Shown: piece by piece, positions 9,087 to 17,342 of the stretch | Layout of the letters: every line of letters starts with the position of its first letter | How positions within the stretch are numbered: position 1 is the first letter of the stretch | Source of the DNA: Nitrospira sp. | GTDB lineage: Bacteria; Nitrospirota; Nitrospiria; Nitrospirales; Nitrospiraceae | Reading direction: 5' to 3' | NCBI GenBank assembly: GCA_030653545.1 | Contig: JAURZE010000007.1 | Span: 62,001-126,000 of the forward strand | DNA length: 64,000 nt | Notes under the pieces: generated by a model | What the model was told of the DNA's origin: nothing | What the model saw: the letters and a program-made list of their open reading frames with translations, nothing else | Databases searched by the model: none | Translations under genes and position numbers: made by a program

Positions 9087-9886
9087 AATAGTCCTCCCTT
9101 GATCTTCCAGAGATTATGGCCGATGAGGATCACCGCGACCGCCCAGGCGACGACAGCAAACGCTCTGGTTAAGCACTTGGGGGAGAGGGCGCGACTCACC
9201 TGTCTCCCTGCCAACATTCCGATAATGGCTCCGACGATCAAGACCGAGAGGACGCGCAGATCCAGCGGAGCGAGACGGACATGCGCAGCGACGCCAGCCA
9301 CCGCGATGAGCGTGATGATCAACAGCGACGTCCCCACTGCCACACGCATCGGAAATCCGAGCAGCAGGGTCAGCGCCGGTACTATCACAAACCCTCCCCC
9401 GACCCCGAAGAATCCGGTCAGCAGCCCGACCACCAGTCCAATTCCGCTCACTTTCACCCAACAGGTCCGCGGAAACAGATCCGCACAGATGCTACGCTCC
9501 TCAGGATCGTCCCGCAATGTCGTACGCCACCACATCTGCCCGGCTGCCACAATCATCAACACGCCGAAGAGCAGGAGCGTGATTTCCTCCCGCACCAGCC
9601 GGTGCCCTGCGGCTCCCACCCACCCGCCGAGCATCCCGGCCCCGCTCAACAGGAGCGCCGCCTTCACCTTGACAAGACCCGACTGAAAGGATTCGATAGC
9701 CCCGATGCCAGCAGCGGCGGCAACGAGCGCGAGCGAAAGGCTCACGGCTTCCTGCACGCTCGTCCCGAGCACATAGACCAGGAGAGGAATCGCGATCAGC
9801 GATCCACCGCTCCCCGTCACGCCCAGCGAGAGCCCCACCAGGCTTCCCACCACCACAGCAAGGACCGTTGGCTCTCCGCCCGTCAT
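9083..9886 (-). CDS. TauE/SafE-family membrane permease
   Basis: This 267-residue protein is almost wholly hydrophobic, with about eight membrane helices in two similar halves. Each half opens with a glycine-rich helix: GLSLGVTGSGGSLIAIPLL near the N-terminus and LTGFFGVGGGFVIVPAL in the middle, the pattern of the sulfite exporter TauE/SafE family. Members move sulfonates, sulfite or other small anions. It is coupled to the Rieske gene by a four-base overlap, and a broken sulfide:quinone-reductase-like gene lies just upstream. A sulfur-anion role is therefore attractive but inferred. Confidence 0.88.
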   Translation of the reverse strand: MTGGEPTVLAVVVGSLVGLSLGVTGSGGSLIAIPLLVYVLGTSVQEAVSLSLALVAAAAGIGAIESFQSGLVKVKAALLLSGAGMLGGWVGAAGHRLVREEITLLLFGVLMIVAAGQMWWRTTLRDDPEERSICADLFPRTCWVKVSGIGLVVGLLTGFFGVGGGFVIVPALTLLLGFPMRVAVGTSLLIITLIAVAGVAAHVRLAPLDLRVLSVLIVGAIIGMLAGRQVSRALSPKCLTRAFAVVAWAVAVILIGHNLWKIKGGLL

Positions 9887-9998
9887 GCGTGGCTTCTTCT
9901 TACGCTCATGACAGGTCCGTCATTCGACACGGTTTGTCATTCTTGTAGATCACGCTCCCTGCCGGCACCCCCTGAGCCAGGGAGCAGAGCAATCGTAT

Positions 9999-11108
9999 TC
10001 ATACCGGCCTATCCAGCTTTTCTATACCCAGCGCCTTCAGAATCACTTTCTCATAGCACGGCTCGCTGATCCCGCGCTTCATCTTATGGAGAAAATACTT
10101 CTCCAACCCGATCTTGGCCAGATGAACCCACTTGCCCTTCCTCGCCCAGGTCACATTTCTCGGCGCCATCTGCGGCAAGGCCACGAACGCGACGCCCGTG
10201 TCCCCCATGTCGGCCAAACAGATCGCGTTCCATGTCGCCGTATCGCGCTTGGGATCGTTCTCCATATCGGCCTTGATATTATGAACCGCCGCGGAGACCA
10301 TCGATTCGATCATGTAGCCGGTCTTGGGAGCGCCGGTCGGGATGGGGGTCACTTCGACCGGTGGTATGGCCACACAGACGCCGACCGAATAAATATTCTT
10401 GTACTTGGGGTTGGCCTGATAGGCATCGATGTTCACGAAGCCCTTGGGGTTGCACAAGCCCGGCGTGCCAGCTACCGCATCCACTCCGGCAAACGGCGGA
10501 ATGAACATCGAATAGCGGAACGGAACCTCCTGCCCGCCTTCCAACAGCACTTTGCCCGGCTGAATCTCTTTGATCGCACTATTCGGAATCGGCTTGATGG
10601 AATGTTCGGCGAACTCGTCCTCCATGAGGCGGCGCGAAGCTCCCACCCCGGCCAATCCCATATGCCCGACATAGGGCTCCGGCGTCACGAAATAGATCGG
10701 CACTTTCTTCCGCAGTTTCCTTTCCCGCAAGTCAGTGTCCAAAATGAACGCCATCTCATAGGCCGGTCCGAAGCAGGACGCGCCCTGAGCCGCCCCGACG
10801 ACGATAGGACCGGGATTCTTAAGGAAGGCCTGGTACGAGCCCCAGGCCTGCTCGGCATGGTCCACATTGCAAATGGATTGGGTGTAGCCGCTGGGCCCCA
10901 GTCCTGGGACCGCGCCGAAATTCAGCTTGGGACCCGTCGCGATGATCAGGTAATCGTACGGCACCTCGCCTTTTGACGTGATCACCCGATTCTACTCCGG
11001 TTCGATCCGGTCCGCCATGGCATGGAGATACTCGATGCCCTTTTTCTCCAACCCCGGCCCCAACGCAAAGCTGATATCCTTTCTCGTTCGCCACCCGACA
11101 GCCACCCA
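9999..11108 (-). pseudogene. Decayed sulfide:quinone reductase-like FAD oxidoreductase
   Basis: From a GTG at 10985 the frame encodes 328 residues typical of the Sqr-like flavoprotein family: YDYLIIATGPKL, GASCFGPAYEMAF, YSVGVCVAIPP with a family cysteine, and a C-terminal membrane-binding tail. Upstream, the same frame continues the family sequence (WVAVGWRTRKDISF, then KKGIEYLHAMADRIEPE) but is cut by a TAG at 10992-10994. Homology stops at about 11108, where a repeat begins. The first roughly 55 residues, including the GxGxxG FAD motif, are missing. A product from the GTG would lack the FAD fold, so I call it a pseudogene. A sequencing error could explain the stop but not the missing N-terminus. 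Confidence 0.8.
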
Positions 11109-11120
11109 CCTTTTCTCAGA

Positions 11121-11299
11121 AGCCGTCAGCTATCAGCAATCAGCTTTCAGCCATTCAAACGAGTCGTCATCCCTGATGGTGTGAGCCTTCACGCGCAAAA
11201 TGGATTCGGAATCATCCAGGTTTAATCGTCTCTATCATTGCTATCTCAGATATCACTCTCATGCTGATAGCTGAAAGCTGTCGGCTGACAGCTATTGGC
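11121..11299. repeat. Inverted pair of degenerate AGCTGATAGC-type word repeats
   Basis: Two tracts built from near-copies of 7-8 base words face each other: 11121-11152 (forms of AGCTATCAG and CAGCTTTCAG) and 11263-11299 (forms of GCTGATAGCTGAAAGC). They are about 110 bases apart. The left tract begins within about 12 bases of the point where homology to the Sqr-like protein ends; the right tract covers the last codons of the cytochrome c'-like gene. A related pair occurs at 19278-19341. Confidence 0.75.
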
Positions 11300-11759
11300 T
11301 CAGACCGAATCGATACAAATCGTGGCATGTCGTGCAGCGCGCCGTCATACTCGACAAACGCTGCAGAATCTGTTGCGGCGTTTCCTTCTGCGCGATCGCA
11401 TCGGCCAGGGCATCCATATCACGATGGATCGACATTCCCATCTGTTTGAACGGCAGCGGAAGCTTCACCATGATCGCCGGATCCACATCTGCCGCCATAC
11501 CCATGCCGGCGGCGCGCGCCGCCTGTTCTACGGCTTTCATGTCACCGTCCGGAGTGCTCAATCCTGTCACCACGCCGTGCACCGCCTTCAGCAGCTGCCG
11601 CATTTCCCCAAGGATCAGATCCCGCTCGCCTGAAGCCAGTCGTATTTCCATGCGACCGTCAGCTCCTTGGGTCGTCAAACCGTTCACGAAAAACCAACCG
11701 GCTCCGACGAGCGTGACGACCCAGAGCACAACCGCAACGATGCAGAAGCGTGTTTTCAT
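11292..11759 (-). CDS. Cytochrome c'-like (class II) periplasmic haem protein
   Basis: This 155-residue protein has an N-terminal signal/anchor helix (FCIVAVVLWVVTLVGAGWFF), a helical body, and a single CTTCH haem-binding motif close to the C-terminus (residues about 145-149), as in class II cytochromes c' and cytochrome c-556. ATG 11759 is preceded by AAGGAACTAAG; the frame is open five codons further. Such proteins bind NO or shuttle electrons in the periplasm. The uncleaved-looking helix may anchor it. The stop lies within a repeat tract that could have reshaped the C-terminus. Confidence 0.8.
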   Translation of the reverse strand: MKTRFCIVAVVLWVVTLVGAGWFFVNGLTTQGADGRMEIRLASGERDLILGEMRQLLKAVHGVVTGLSTPDGDMKAVEQAARAAGMGMAADVDPAIMVKLPLPFKQMGMSIHRDMDALADAIAQKETPQQILQRLSSMTARCTTCHDLYRFGLSQ

Positions 11760-11770
11760 CTTAGTTCCTT

Positions 11771-12211
11771 TCAAGGATTTTTCGCGGGATACCCCGCCAC
11801 GCCGGCGCCATAGTCATAGACCAGACTCCCGCCGTAATAACTGGCCACCAAGAGCACAACAACTCCCACAATGCCAAGTCCCACGGAGACTGCGCGCCGC
11901 TCCCTGACGAACCCGAGCCCCGTGATAACTCGCCATCCCAGCAGCCCGAGGAAAATCCAGAACGTCGCAAAACCCAACCCCTCATGCAGCTCAAGCACCG
12001 ACTCTGGAACGCCGCTGTGCTCAACGGCTTCTTCAGCCATATGACCGGAGATTACGGCCGCGAGCGCGCCTGCAAGTCCCAACACCAGTGTATAGAGACT
12101 GACCGTCCGGCACTCATCCCCTCGCCAACGAAGCCCGAGAAGGTCGAAGAACACCGCAGCCGATAAGAGCGCGATCGGAAAGTGCACCAACATGGGATGG
12201 ATGGGATGCAT
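11771..12211 (-). CDS. DUF2231-family membrane protein
   Basis: This 146-residue protein starts MHPIHPMLVHFPIALL, the hallmark of DUF2231, and has four membrane helices. Histidines in HPIHPMLVHFP and ELHEG lie at membrane edges and could bind haem or metal. AGAGGAGGTCAC precedes the ATG. It ends 11 bases before the cytochrome c'-like gene, so both are probably co-transcribed, and a role in membrane electron transfer is plausible. The family's function is not established. Confidence 0.85.
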   Translation of the reverse strand: MHPIHPMLVHFPIALLSAAVFFDLLGLRWRGDECRTVSLYTLVLGLAGALAAVISGHMAEEAVEHSGVPESVLELHEGLGFATFWIFLGLLGWRVITGLGFVRERRAVSVGLGIVGVVVLLVASYYGGSLVYDYGAGVAGYPAKNP

Positions 12212-12430
12212 AAGTGACCTCCTCTTGCCTGCCCATCAGAGTGCAAGCACAGGGCCGTACCTCCCCCGCAACAATCGGAGCTATTCATGCTGCAAATTCA
12301 TGTAAATGCCCTTCATTGCGCGCGGCGACCCGGTAAGACGGGGAGTCTTTCCACAGTGACATGGATCGCACTGTCGCGGAATGGGCCAGTCACTGAAATG
12401 GAAAGGATGCGGGTGGCGGGAGGGGGGGAA

Positions 12431-12475
12431 GAGAAAACAGCACAGGCCTCCAGACATGCATCCGGCGGCCTGTGC
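12431..12475 (-). terminator. Probable rho-independent terminator of the beta-propeller gene
   Basis: On the minus strand a 9-bp perfect stem (12467-12475 with 12440-12448; GCACAGGCC paired with GGCCTGTGC) with an 18-base loop is followed by TGTTTTCTC. It begins 11 bases after the stop of the propeller gene. The T-run is short, so strength is uncertain. Confidence 0.6.
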
Positions 12476-12485
12476 ATCGCACTCG

Positions 12486-13748
12486 TTATTTTCTAACCGC
12501 GATTCCGTGAGTATCGGCGGTTTCTTTATCGTCTTTCTTATTCGAAATGGTCGCCTGCCCTTTGTAATGCCCGACTTTGCCACCGGCATCCACATGGATC
12601 ACACCGACACCGGGGATGGTCCCCTTGGCGTTGTGCGCGACCTTATCGTTGCCGGTTAATGGATTGGGGCCACGAAGACCGACGAAGACGTACTGTCCAT
12701 CCGGCGCGACATCCATCAAATCGGGAGCCGGATCCTGGTTCGCGTCACTCACCAGGCCGATTGAACCTACCGAGAAGTTACTGAGCGTGTCGATGATCTC
12801 GACGTTATTGCCGGCCCGATCCGCACTCCAGACATAGCGGCCGACGCCGATCATGCCGTGCGAATCGGCAAACTTGTCGTCCCGCTGCGAAACCAGTTTC
12901 GCGGACACTTTGGCGGGCAAGCCTGAGATGTCCAGCGCATACACATCGTAGGAGAGGGGCGCCACCGGCCACCCGCCGCCGGAATTGATATACATCGTGT
13001 CACCGACTTGCACTCCGCCGCAGCCGGCCGGATGAATCTGGTTGTTGTCCAGCATCGCCACTGCCTTCATCGGAGTCGCCGTCACATCGAACACCAGCAA
13101 CCCGCCGCCGCGCAGCGTCACGAACGCATAGTGGCTCGACGATTCGGTGATGGGACAGATCGGCGACGTATCGGGACGCTCGCCCCCTTCGAACGCAACC
13201 AGGTTCACGACATCTTTCTCCGGGTCGAAGCTGAACTTATGCGCGGCATAGTCCGTCCAGATCCGGATGAATTTCTTTTCCGCAATATTCGCGGCAATCG
13301 CCATCTTCTGATCCGGCGTCGGCCAGGCGGCATGGACATTCTTTCCCATGGAGAGACAGGCGTCCGGCTTCTTTGTCGCCGCATCCATGAACAGGACGTG
13401 GCCGCTCAGGAAAGAGATGATCGCGTGATCCTGATTCTTGTTGAAGAACAGCATATGCGGACGGCGCACCGCCTTCTTGGTCGCCTCCTCGCAGAACTTG
13501 CCGATATCGCCGGCAAAGTCGATCGTCATCGTCGGCTTTGCCGAGGCAGGATTCGCCGCCAGCTGCGCACCGTCGTAGATATGGAGATAGCCGCCGCTCT
13601 CCTTGCCGGTATCAGATTGATCGGTCAACCAGACTTCATAGGCAGAAACGGGCGCCGCGCTGCCCAATGCCGCCGCCAAGGCCACACATCCACCGATCAT
13701 TGTAGCGAACATCGCTGTTCGCCCTGTCACACCTGTCTGTCTCATCAT
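12486..13748 (-). CDS. Secreted beta-propeller protein (YVTN-like)
   Basis: This 420-residue protein has a signal peptide ending at about residue 36 (GSAAPVSAYEVW). The body has repeated strand units of a beta-propeller, for example GYLHIYDGAQL, GHVLFMDAATKK, GGLLVFDVTATPMK and GQYVFVGLRGPNP. Start ATG 13748 has AAGGAGG six bases upstream. Periplasmic propellers of this kind commonly bind haem or copper or act as scaffolds near electron-transfer enzymes. Several His residues and scattered Cys are present, but no CxxCH. It is isolated by a terminator on its downstream side. Function not assigned. Confidence 0.82.
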   Translation of the reverse strand: MMRQTGVTGRTAMFATMIGGCVALAAALGSAAPVSAYEVWLTDQSDTGKESGGYLHIYDGAQLAANPASAKPTMTIDFAGDIGKFCEEATKKAVRRPHMLFFNKNQDHAIISFLSGHVLFMDAATKKPDACLSMGKNVHAAWPTPDQKMAIAANIAEKKFIRIWTDYAAHKFSFDPEKDVVNLVAFEGGERPDTSPICPITESSSHYAFVTLRGGGLLVFDVTATPMKAVAMLDNNQIHPAGCGGVQVGDTMYINSGGGWPVAPLSYDVYALDISGLPAKVSAKLVSQRDDKFADSHGMIGVGRYVWSADRAGNNVEIIDTLSNFSVGSIGLVSDANQDPAPDLMDVAPDGQYVFVGLRGPNPLTGNDKVAHNAKGTIPGVGVIHVDAGGKVGHYKGQATISNKKDDKETADTHGIAVRK

Positions 13749-13876
13749 TGCTGGCCTCCTTCTGCATCACGTGACGCGAACGAGACAAATTACCCGCTCG
13801 CCCCTGGCACCCTGGTGCGTAGCTTAGAAGGAATGCTGTAGGAGCGCAACCGACCGACTCAGGCAACCGGCAGCCG

Positions 13877-14356
13877 CTACGACCGGGCCAGCATGACGGC
13901 GGCAAATAAGACGGCCAGGGAGAGCACGAGGGCCACGCGAGGGAGCCAGGAAGCCGCAGCCAGAACGGTCCGGTCCGAGGCAGATCTTTTGTCAGATGGA
14001 AGGGCAAGAATCGCCCGGACGCGAGGGCCGAGCACGAGATCGTGAGCCAGGGTCATCAGCAGCAGCACTGCAACCAGCGAGAGCTTGACCCCCAAGGGGG
14101 ATGGCCATCGGGCAGGCTCGAAGAGCGGCCATCCGTGGGACAAGACCAGCATGGGACCGGTCAATAACAGAATAGCGACCGCTCCCCATACGACCAAACG
14201 AAACCTCTTTGCCGACGTCCTGAATAACATGCCGGCTTCGGGTTTCGAGGCCAGCGCGCGATAGGACGGGGCCAGCACCAGAGAAAGAAAGATCGTTCCG
14301 CCGACCCAACCGACCGCTGCGATGAGATGTATCCAGACGAGAGCAAATTGCGACAT
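13877..14356 (-). CDS. CopD-like integral membrane protein
   Basis: This 159-residue protein has four membrane helices. It begins FALVWIHLIAAVGWVGGTIFLSLV-like, matching CopD/PcoD and related membrane proteins in which a helix histidine (WIHLIAAVGW) is conserved. Other histidines lie in VLSHGW and LAHDLVLGP. Members take part in copper uptake or haem-linked electron transfer. The location between a secreted propeller and an outer-membrane barrel, and the multicopper oxidase further along, fit a copper link, but this is inference. Confidence 0.72.
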   Translation of the reverse strand: MSQFALVWIHLIAAVGWVGGTIFLSLVLAPSYRALASKPEAGMLFRTSAKRFRLVVWGAVAILLLTGPMLVLSHGWPLFEPARWPSPLGVKLSLVAVLLLMTLAHDLVLGPRVRAILALPSDKRSASDRTVLAAASWLPRVALVLSLAVLFAAVMLARS

Positions 14357-14435
14357 GATCGAGCGACTCTACGACTTCTGCAAGACAAGCATCAAGGGGG
14401 CTGCCTGCGTGACGCTCGATGGAACCGTGTTAAGG

Positions 14436-14460
14436 GCGCGCTGAGCGAGGCTCAGCGCGC
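14436..14460 (-). terminator. Strong hairpin downstream of the outer-membrane protein gene
   Basis: A perfect 11-bp stem, GCGCGCTGAGC paired with GCTCAGCGCGC, encloses a three-base loop. It lies 65 bases past the stop of the 14525-15238 gene and 80 bases before the start of the CopD-like gene. On the minus strand CCTTAACAC follows, so there is no clear T-run. It may terminate, slow or stabilise the transcript. Confidence 0.5.
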
Positions 14461-14524
14461 TGGATTCCTCATCGCCGTCAGACTGCGGCAGATGCACAAC
14501 GAAATTCACCCCCCCCCCGTTTCG

Positions 14525-15238
14525 TTAAAACGAAATCCCCACATATGGACCGACCTGGAAGTAATCGTTCACCGTATTGGTCATGCGGGCTGTCAGGTGA
14601 TAGCGGGCATCGACACCAAGCTTGAGCGCCTTCCACACCTGCACCTCAAACCCCGCACCGAACTGCACACCCATATCGAGATATTGGGTCTTGTTCGAGG
14701 GTGGACTGATCACATGAAAATCCAGTCCTATCGGAATAATCCAGGGCCGAAACATGCTGCCTTCCATAAACTTAATCTTCGGCGCCACGTTAATGGTCAT
14801 CATGGTGAGTTGGACTTCCTGCGGATCGACAGTGGGACAGGTGCCGCCGAGCGTACAGGTCGCGATGCTTCCTGCGGCGTTGTTCACCCTATGAGAATTA
14901 ATCCGGTTGAACTGCAACCCGATCTCCCCCAGGACCGAGGTCTTATCCAATGCCCCCCACACATCCTTGGAGAGCATCAAGTCAAGACCCGCGCCCGCAT
15001 ACCACCCTGCATTGCCTCCGTTGACTGAACCGGCCCCCAGCACCCCGTTCGTATCTGTAAAAATCTGCGTCCCGCGATCCCGGTTCAAGTTCATGAACCC
15101 GCCCTTGAAGAACACCTGATTGCCGGTTCCAAACTCCTCAGCCGAAGCCGGCGACACACCAGAGACAACGAGCCCCCCGGCGATCGCAACTCCGACACAC
15201 CACACTCCAATGCTCCGCACAATTCTCTGAACCTGCAT
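14525..15238 (-). CDS. Outer-membrane beta-barrel protein
   Basis: This 237-residue protein has an export signal (IGVWCVGVAIAGGLVVSG, cleavage after VSPASA) and alternating hydrophobic strands such as FFKGGFMNLNRDRGTQI and GVQFGAGFEVQVWKALKLG. It ends VGPYVGISF with a terminal phenylalanine, the usual recognition signal for barrel assembly. ATG 15238 has AAGGAGGGGAACATC upstream; the frame is open nine codons further. The family is probably the small OmpW/OmpA-like barrels. The stop codon lies within a 7-bp inverted repeat beside a run of ten C residues. Confidence 0.8.
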   Translation of the reverse strand: MQVQRIVRSIGVWCVGVAIAGGLVVSGVSPASAEEFGTGNQVFFKGGFMNLNRDRGTQIFTDTNGVLGAGSVNGGNAGWYAGAGLDLMLSKDVWGALDKTSVLGEIGLQFNRINSHRVNNAAGSIATCTLGGTCPTVDPQEVQLTMMTINVAPKIKFMEGSMFRPWIIPIGLDFHVISPPSNKTQYLDMGVQFGAGFEVQVWKALKLGVDARYHLTARMTNTVNDYFQVGPYVGISF

Positions 15239-15483
15239 GATGTTCCCCTCCTTGATTTGGCGCACAAGAGCTTGCCCGGCTCTCCATCTGGCTTACTGTC
15301 TTGCACTTGCCGGCCCGAGGCATGAGCAGCGTAAGCATGTGGTTCACACTTCTGAACATCGTGACGTTCCTCTTCTTAGCCCTGATACGATCGTCGAACG
15401 CATCGGCTAGACTCGTAGCGGCCTCACGCGGGCGAGTCGCACTCATCACCAGCGCCTCACCCTGTCCCTACTTACGCTCGACG

Positions 15484-16032
15484 TCACACTTGCAACATGC
15501 ACCGACTGATTCGCTGTTTCTGCTCGGCAGTCAGCCGCATCTCGGCCAAGACAAACAGCACCCGTTCCTCGCAGGAGATATGTCCGCGATAACGACGGAT
15601 CAGTGCGCGAAGTGCTGCGTTCAGCGTTCCCGGGCCACCTAGATTCCCCGCCACCGCTGAATCTCGACCATCGGCCCATTTTCCCCTGAGCCTTCTCATC
15701 ACCGCCGCCGCGTCGGCTTTCAGCATCCGGTGATCGTCTAAGAAGCTCTGGAACTGTTCTTGCCTTTCCTGCTTCCGGCCAAGGATTCGCTGGAGGTCTG
15801 CGACTAACACCTCTTCCCGTTTGAAATGAACTTCCACGGGGCCGGTAAAGAATTGGAGCAGTTCCCGCAGCGTGCCCCGGTCCGTTCCCTTCGCCACACC
15901 GCTCCCGACGGAGCGAGGACTCATCGCCGTTTCGATCATGGCCAGTTGATCCAGAATCATTTCGTGCTCTCGCTTGAGAAGGGCAACCGGATCGACTGTG
16001 CGACTCGCTTGTCTGCATCTTTGAGGCACCAT
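15484..16032 (-). CDS. Hemerythrin HHE-domain protein
   Basis: From the ATG at 16032 about 182 residues form a four-helix bundle with the non-haem di-iron ligands of the hemerythrin fold: REHEMILDQL, EVHFKREE, LDDHRMLK and GHISCEER. These proteins bind O2, sense oxygen or NO, or repair iron centres. The frame is open up to 16125, but that extension (a basic, cysteine-containing stretch) has no family support; conserved sequence starts at DPVALLKREH. It sits near the Fnr-type regulator, which suits an oxygen or NO response. Confidence 0.83.
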   Translation of the reverse strand: MVPQRCRQASRTVDPVALLKREHEMILDQLAMIETAMSPRSVGSGVAKGTDRGTLRELLQFFTGPVEVHFKREEVLVADLQRILGRKQERQEQFQSFLDDHRMLKADAAAVMRRLRGKWADGRDSAVAGNLGGPGTLNAALRALIRRYRGHISCEERVLFVLAEMRLTAEQKQRISRCMLQV

Positions 16033-16362
16033 CGTTCCAGGGTCCCCTGTACAGAGGCTCGAACGTACGAGCAACGTAGCCGCCTTCTGTCGCGCACACC
16101 GTACCGGACGTGAAGCCCGCCTCACACTGGGATTGGCCGGCCGGGCCTATGATTTATCTCAAGGTTTCGGATAGGCCATTGGGCCTATGCCTGCAATGGT
16201 GTGGCGAGGGGCACGCGGCGAGCGAAGCGAGACTTGTGCGAAAAGCGGGACGGGGGAGAGGCTAAGGGGTTCGGAATTTCGAACTCTGAACGTTGAACTT
16301 GGTGTCGCGCCTGTCGCGCTTCACGAAGGACGTTTCACGGATACCGTTTGACGGGTTACGGT
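16033..16362. repeat. Intergenic region with word-repeat tract
   Basis: This 330-base gap lies between the hemerythrin gene and the Fnr-type gene. Between about 16275 and 16353 it holds tandem near-copies of two short words: forms of GAACTCTGAAC / GTTGAAC, then forms of CGTTTCACGG / CGTTTGACGG. This resembles the other word-repeat tracts at 11121, 19278, 36232 and 47756. The rest shows no gene that I recognise; the hemerythrin promoter should be here. Confidence 0.5.
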
Positions 16363-17103
16363 TCAGCGTCTGGAAATTCTGGCGAGGCGGTCTGGATTCA
16401 GCAAAGTAATGGTTCTTCCATCGATAGCGAGCAACCCCTCATCCCGGAACACGCTGAGCAGGCGGATGGCGGTTTCGACCGTGATCCCGGCCATCTCCGC
16501 CACTTCTTCCCGTTTGAGCGTGAGTCCGACCCGGACACCATCGTCGTCTTTTTTGCCGAATCGATCACCGAGTTCCAGCAGCAGGCCGGCCAGCCGCTCG
16601 CGTGCCGTCTTGAACGTGAACTGATCGAGATGATCCATATTGACCCCGACCTCCGTACTGAGGAGTTGGATCAGCTTGATCGCCAGTTGAGGATTTCCGT
16701 GGATGACTGCGAGGTAGCGTTCCTTGTCGATGACACAGACTTGAGAGGGCTCCAATGTCTCGCACGTCACTTCATGAAGGGCTCTCTCCCCAAATACGTG
16801 CTTCTCGATCAGCTCACCAGGGCCCAAGATCCGGACGATCTGCCGCTGACCTCTCGCCGAAGAACGAGTCAACTTGACCTTGCCCGCGCACAACACATAG
16901 AGGCCCAGACACACATGGCCTTCGTAGAAGACGGTCTGGTGAGGTGCGTAATCGAGGGTGCGTTTGATTTTCTGAAATTCGGCGAGGTCGCTTCCTTCGA
17001 TATCGCACAGCACGACCTTCGCGCGAAGCGTGCAGGTGTCGCAATGCTCGATGGGACAGGGCTTCCGCTTCACGGCTTGCCGATCATTATGGCAGGACAA
17101 CAT
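16363..17103 (-). CDS. Crp/Fnr-family regulator with N-terminal cysteine cluster
   Basis: This 246-residue protein has a cyclic-nucleotide-type beta-barrel (about residues 40-150: GLYVLCAGKVKLTRSS, ILGPGELIEKHVFGERALHE) and a C-terminal winged helix. The recognition region is LKREEVAEMAGITVETAIRLL, close to the Fnr consensus. The N-terminus has cysteines at 4, 16, 21 and 24 (CPIEHCDTC) and another about ten residues later, the right kind of cluster for an oxygen-labile [4Fe-4S] as in Fnr. It is therefore likely an O2- or NO-responsive activator. No clear ribosome site precedes the ATG at 17103. Targets are unknown. Confidence 0.85.
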   Translation of the reverse strand: MLSCHNDRQAVKRKPCPIEHCDTCTLRAKVVLCDIEGSDLAEFQKIKRTLDYAPHQTVFYEGHVCLGLYVLCAGKVKLTRSSARGQRQIVRILGPGELIEKHVFGERALHEVTCETLEPSQVCVIDKERYLAVIHGNPQLAIKLIQLLSTEVGVNMDHLDQFTFKTARERLAGLLLELGDRFGKKDDDGVRVGLTLKREEVAEMAGITVETAIRLLSVFRDEGLLAIDGRTITLLNPDRLARISRR

Positions 17104-17342
17104 GGCAGCACAACGTTATTGCCCAGGTCGTTGAGCAGTATGTGGTGAAGATACCGGCGAGGGAGCGGCATCCCATCCTTCATGAAAGCGATGGATGGGA
17201 AGCCGACCATCATCATATCCTCAGGCAATGTAAAGACATACTTCGGCAGGCGGCGGCCAGTTCACCGTCATGCCTAGACGGCAGTGCCGCCGGCCCGAGA
17301 CATCAGCCTGATGAAGAAATCCCTCACGGCGCTTCTCCTGCC

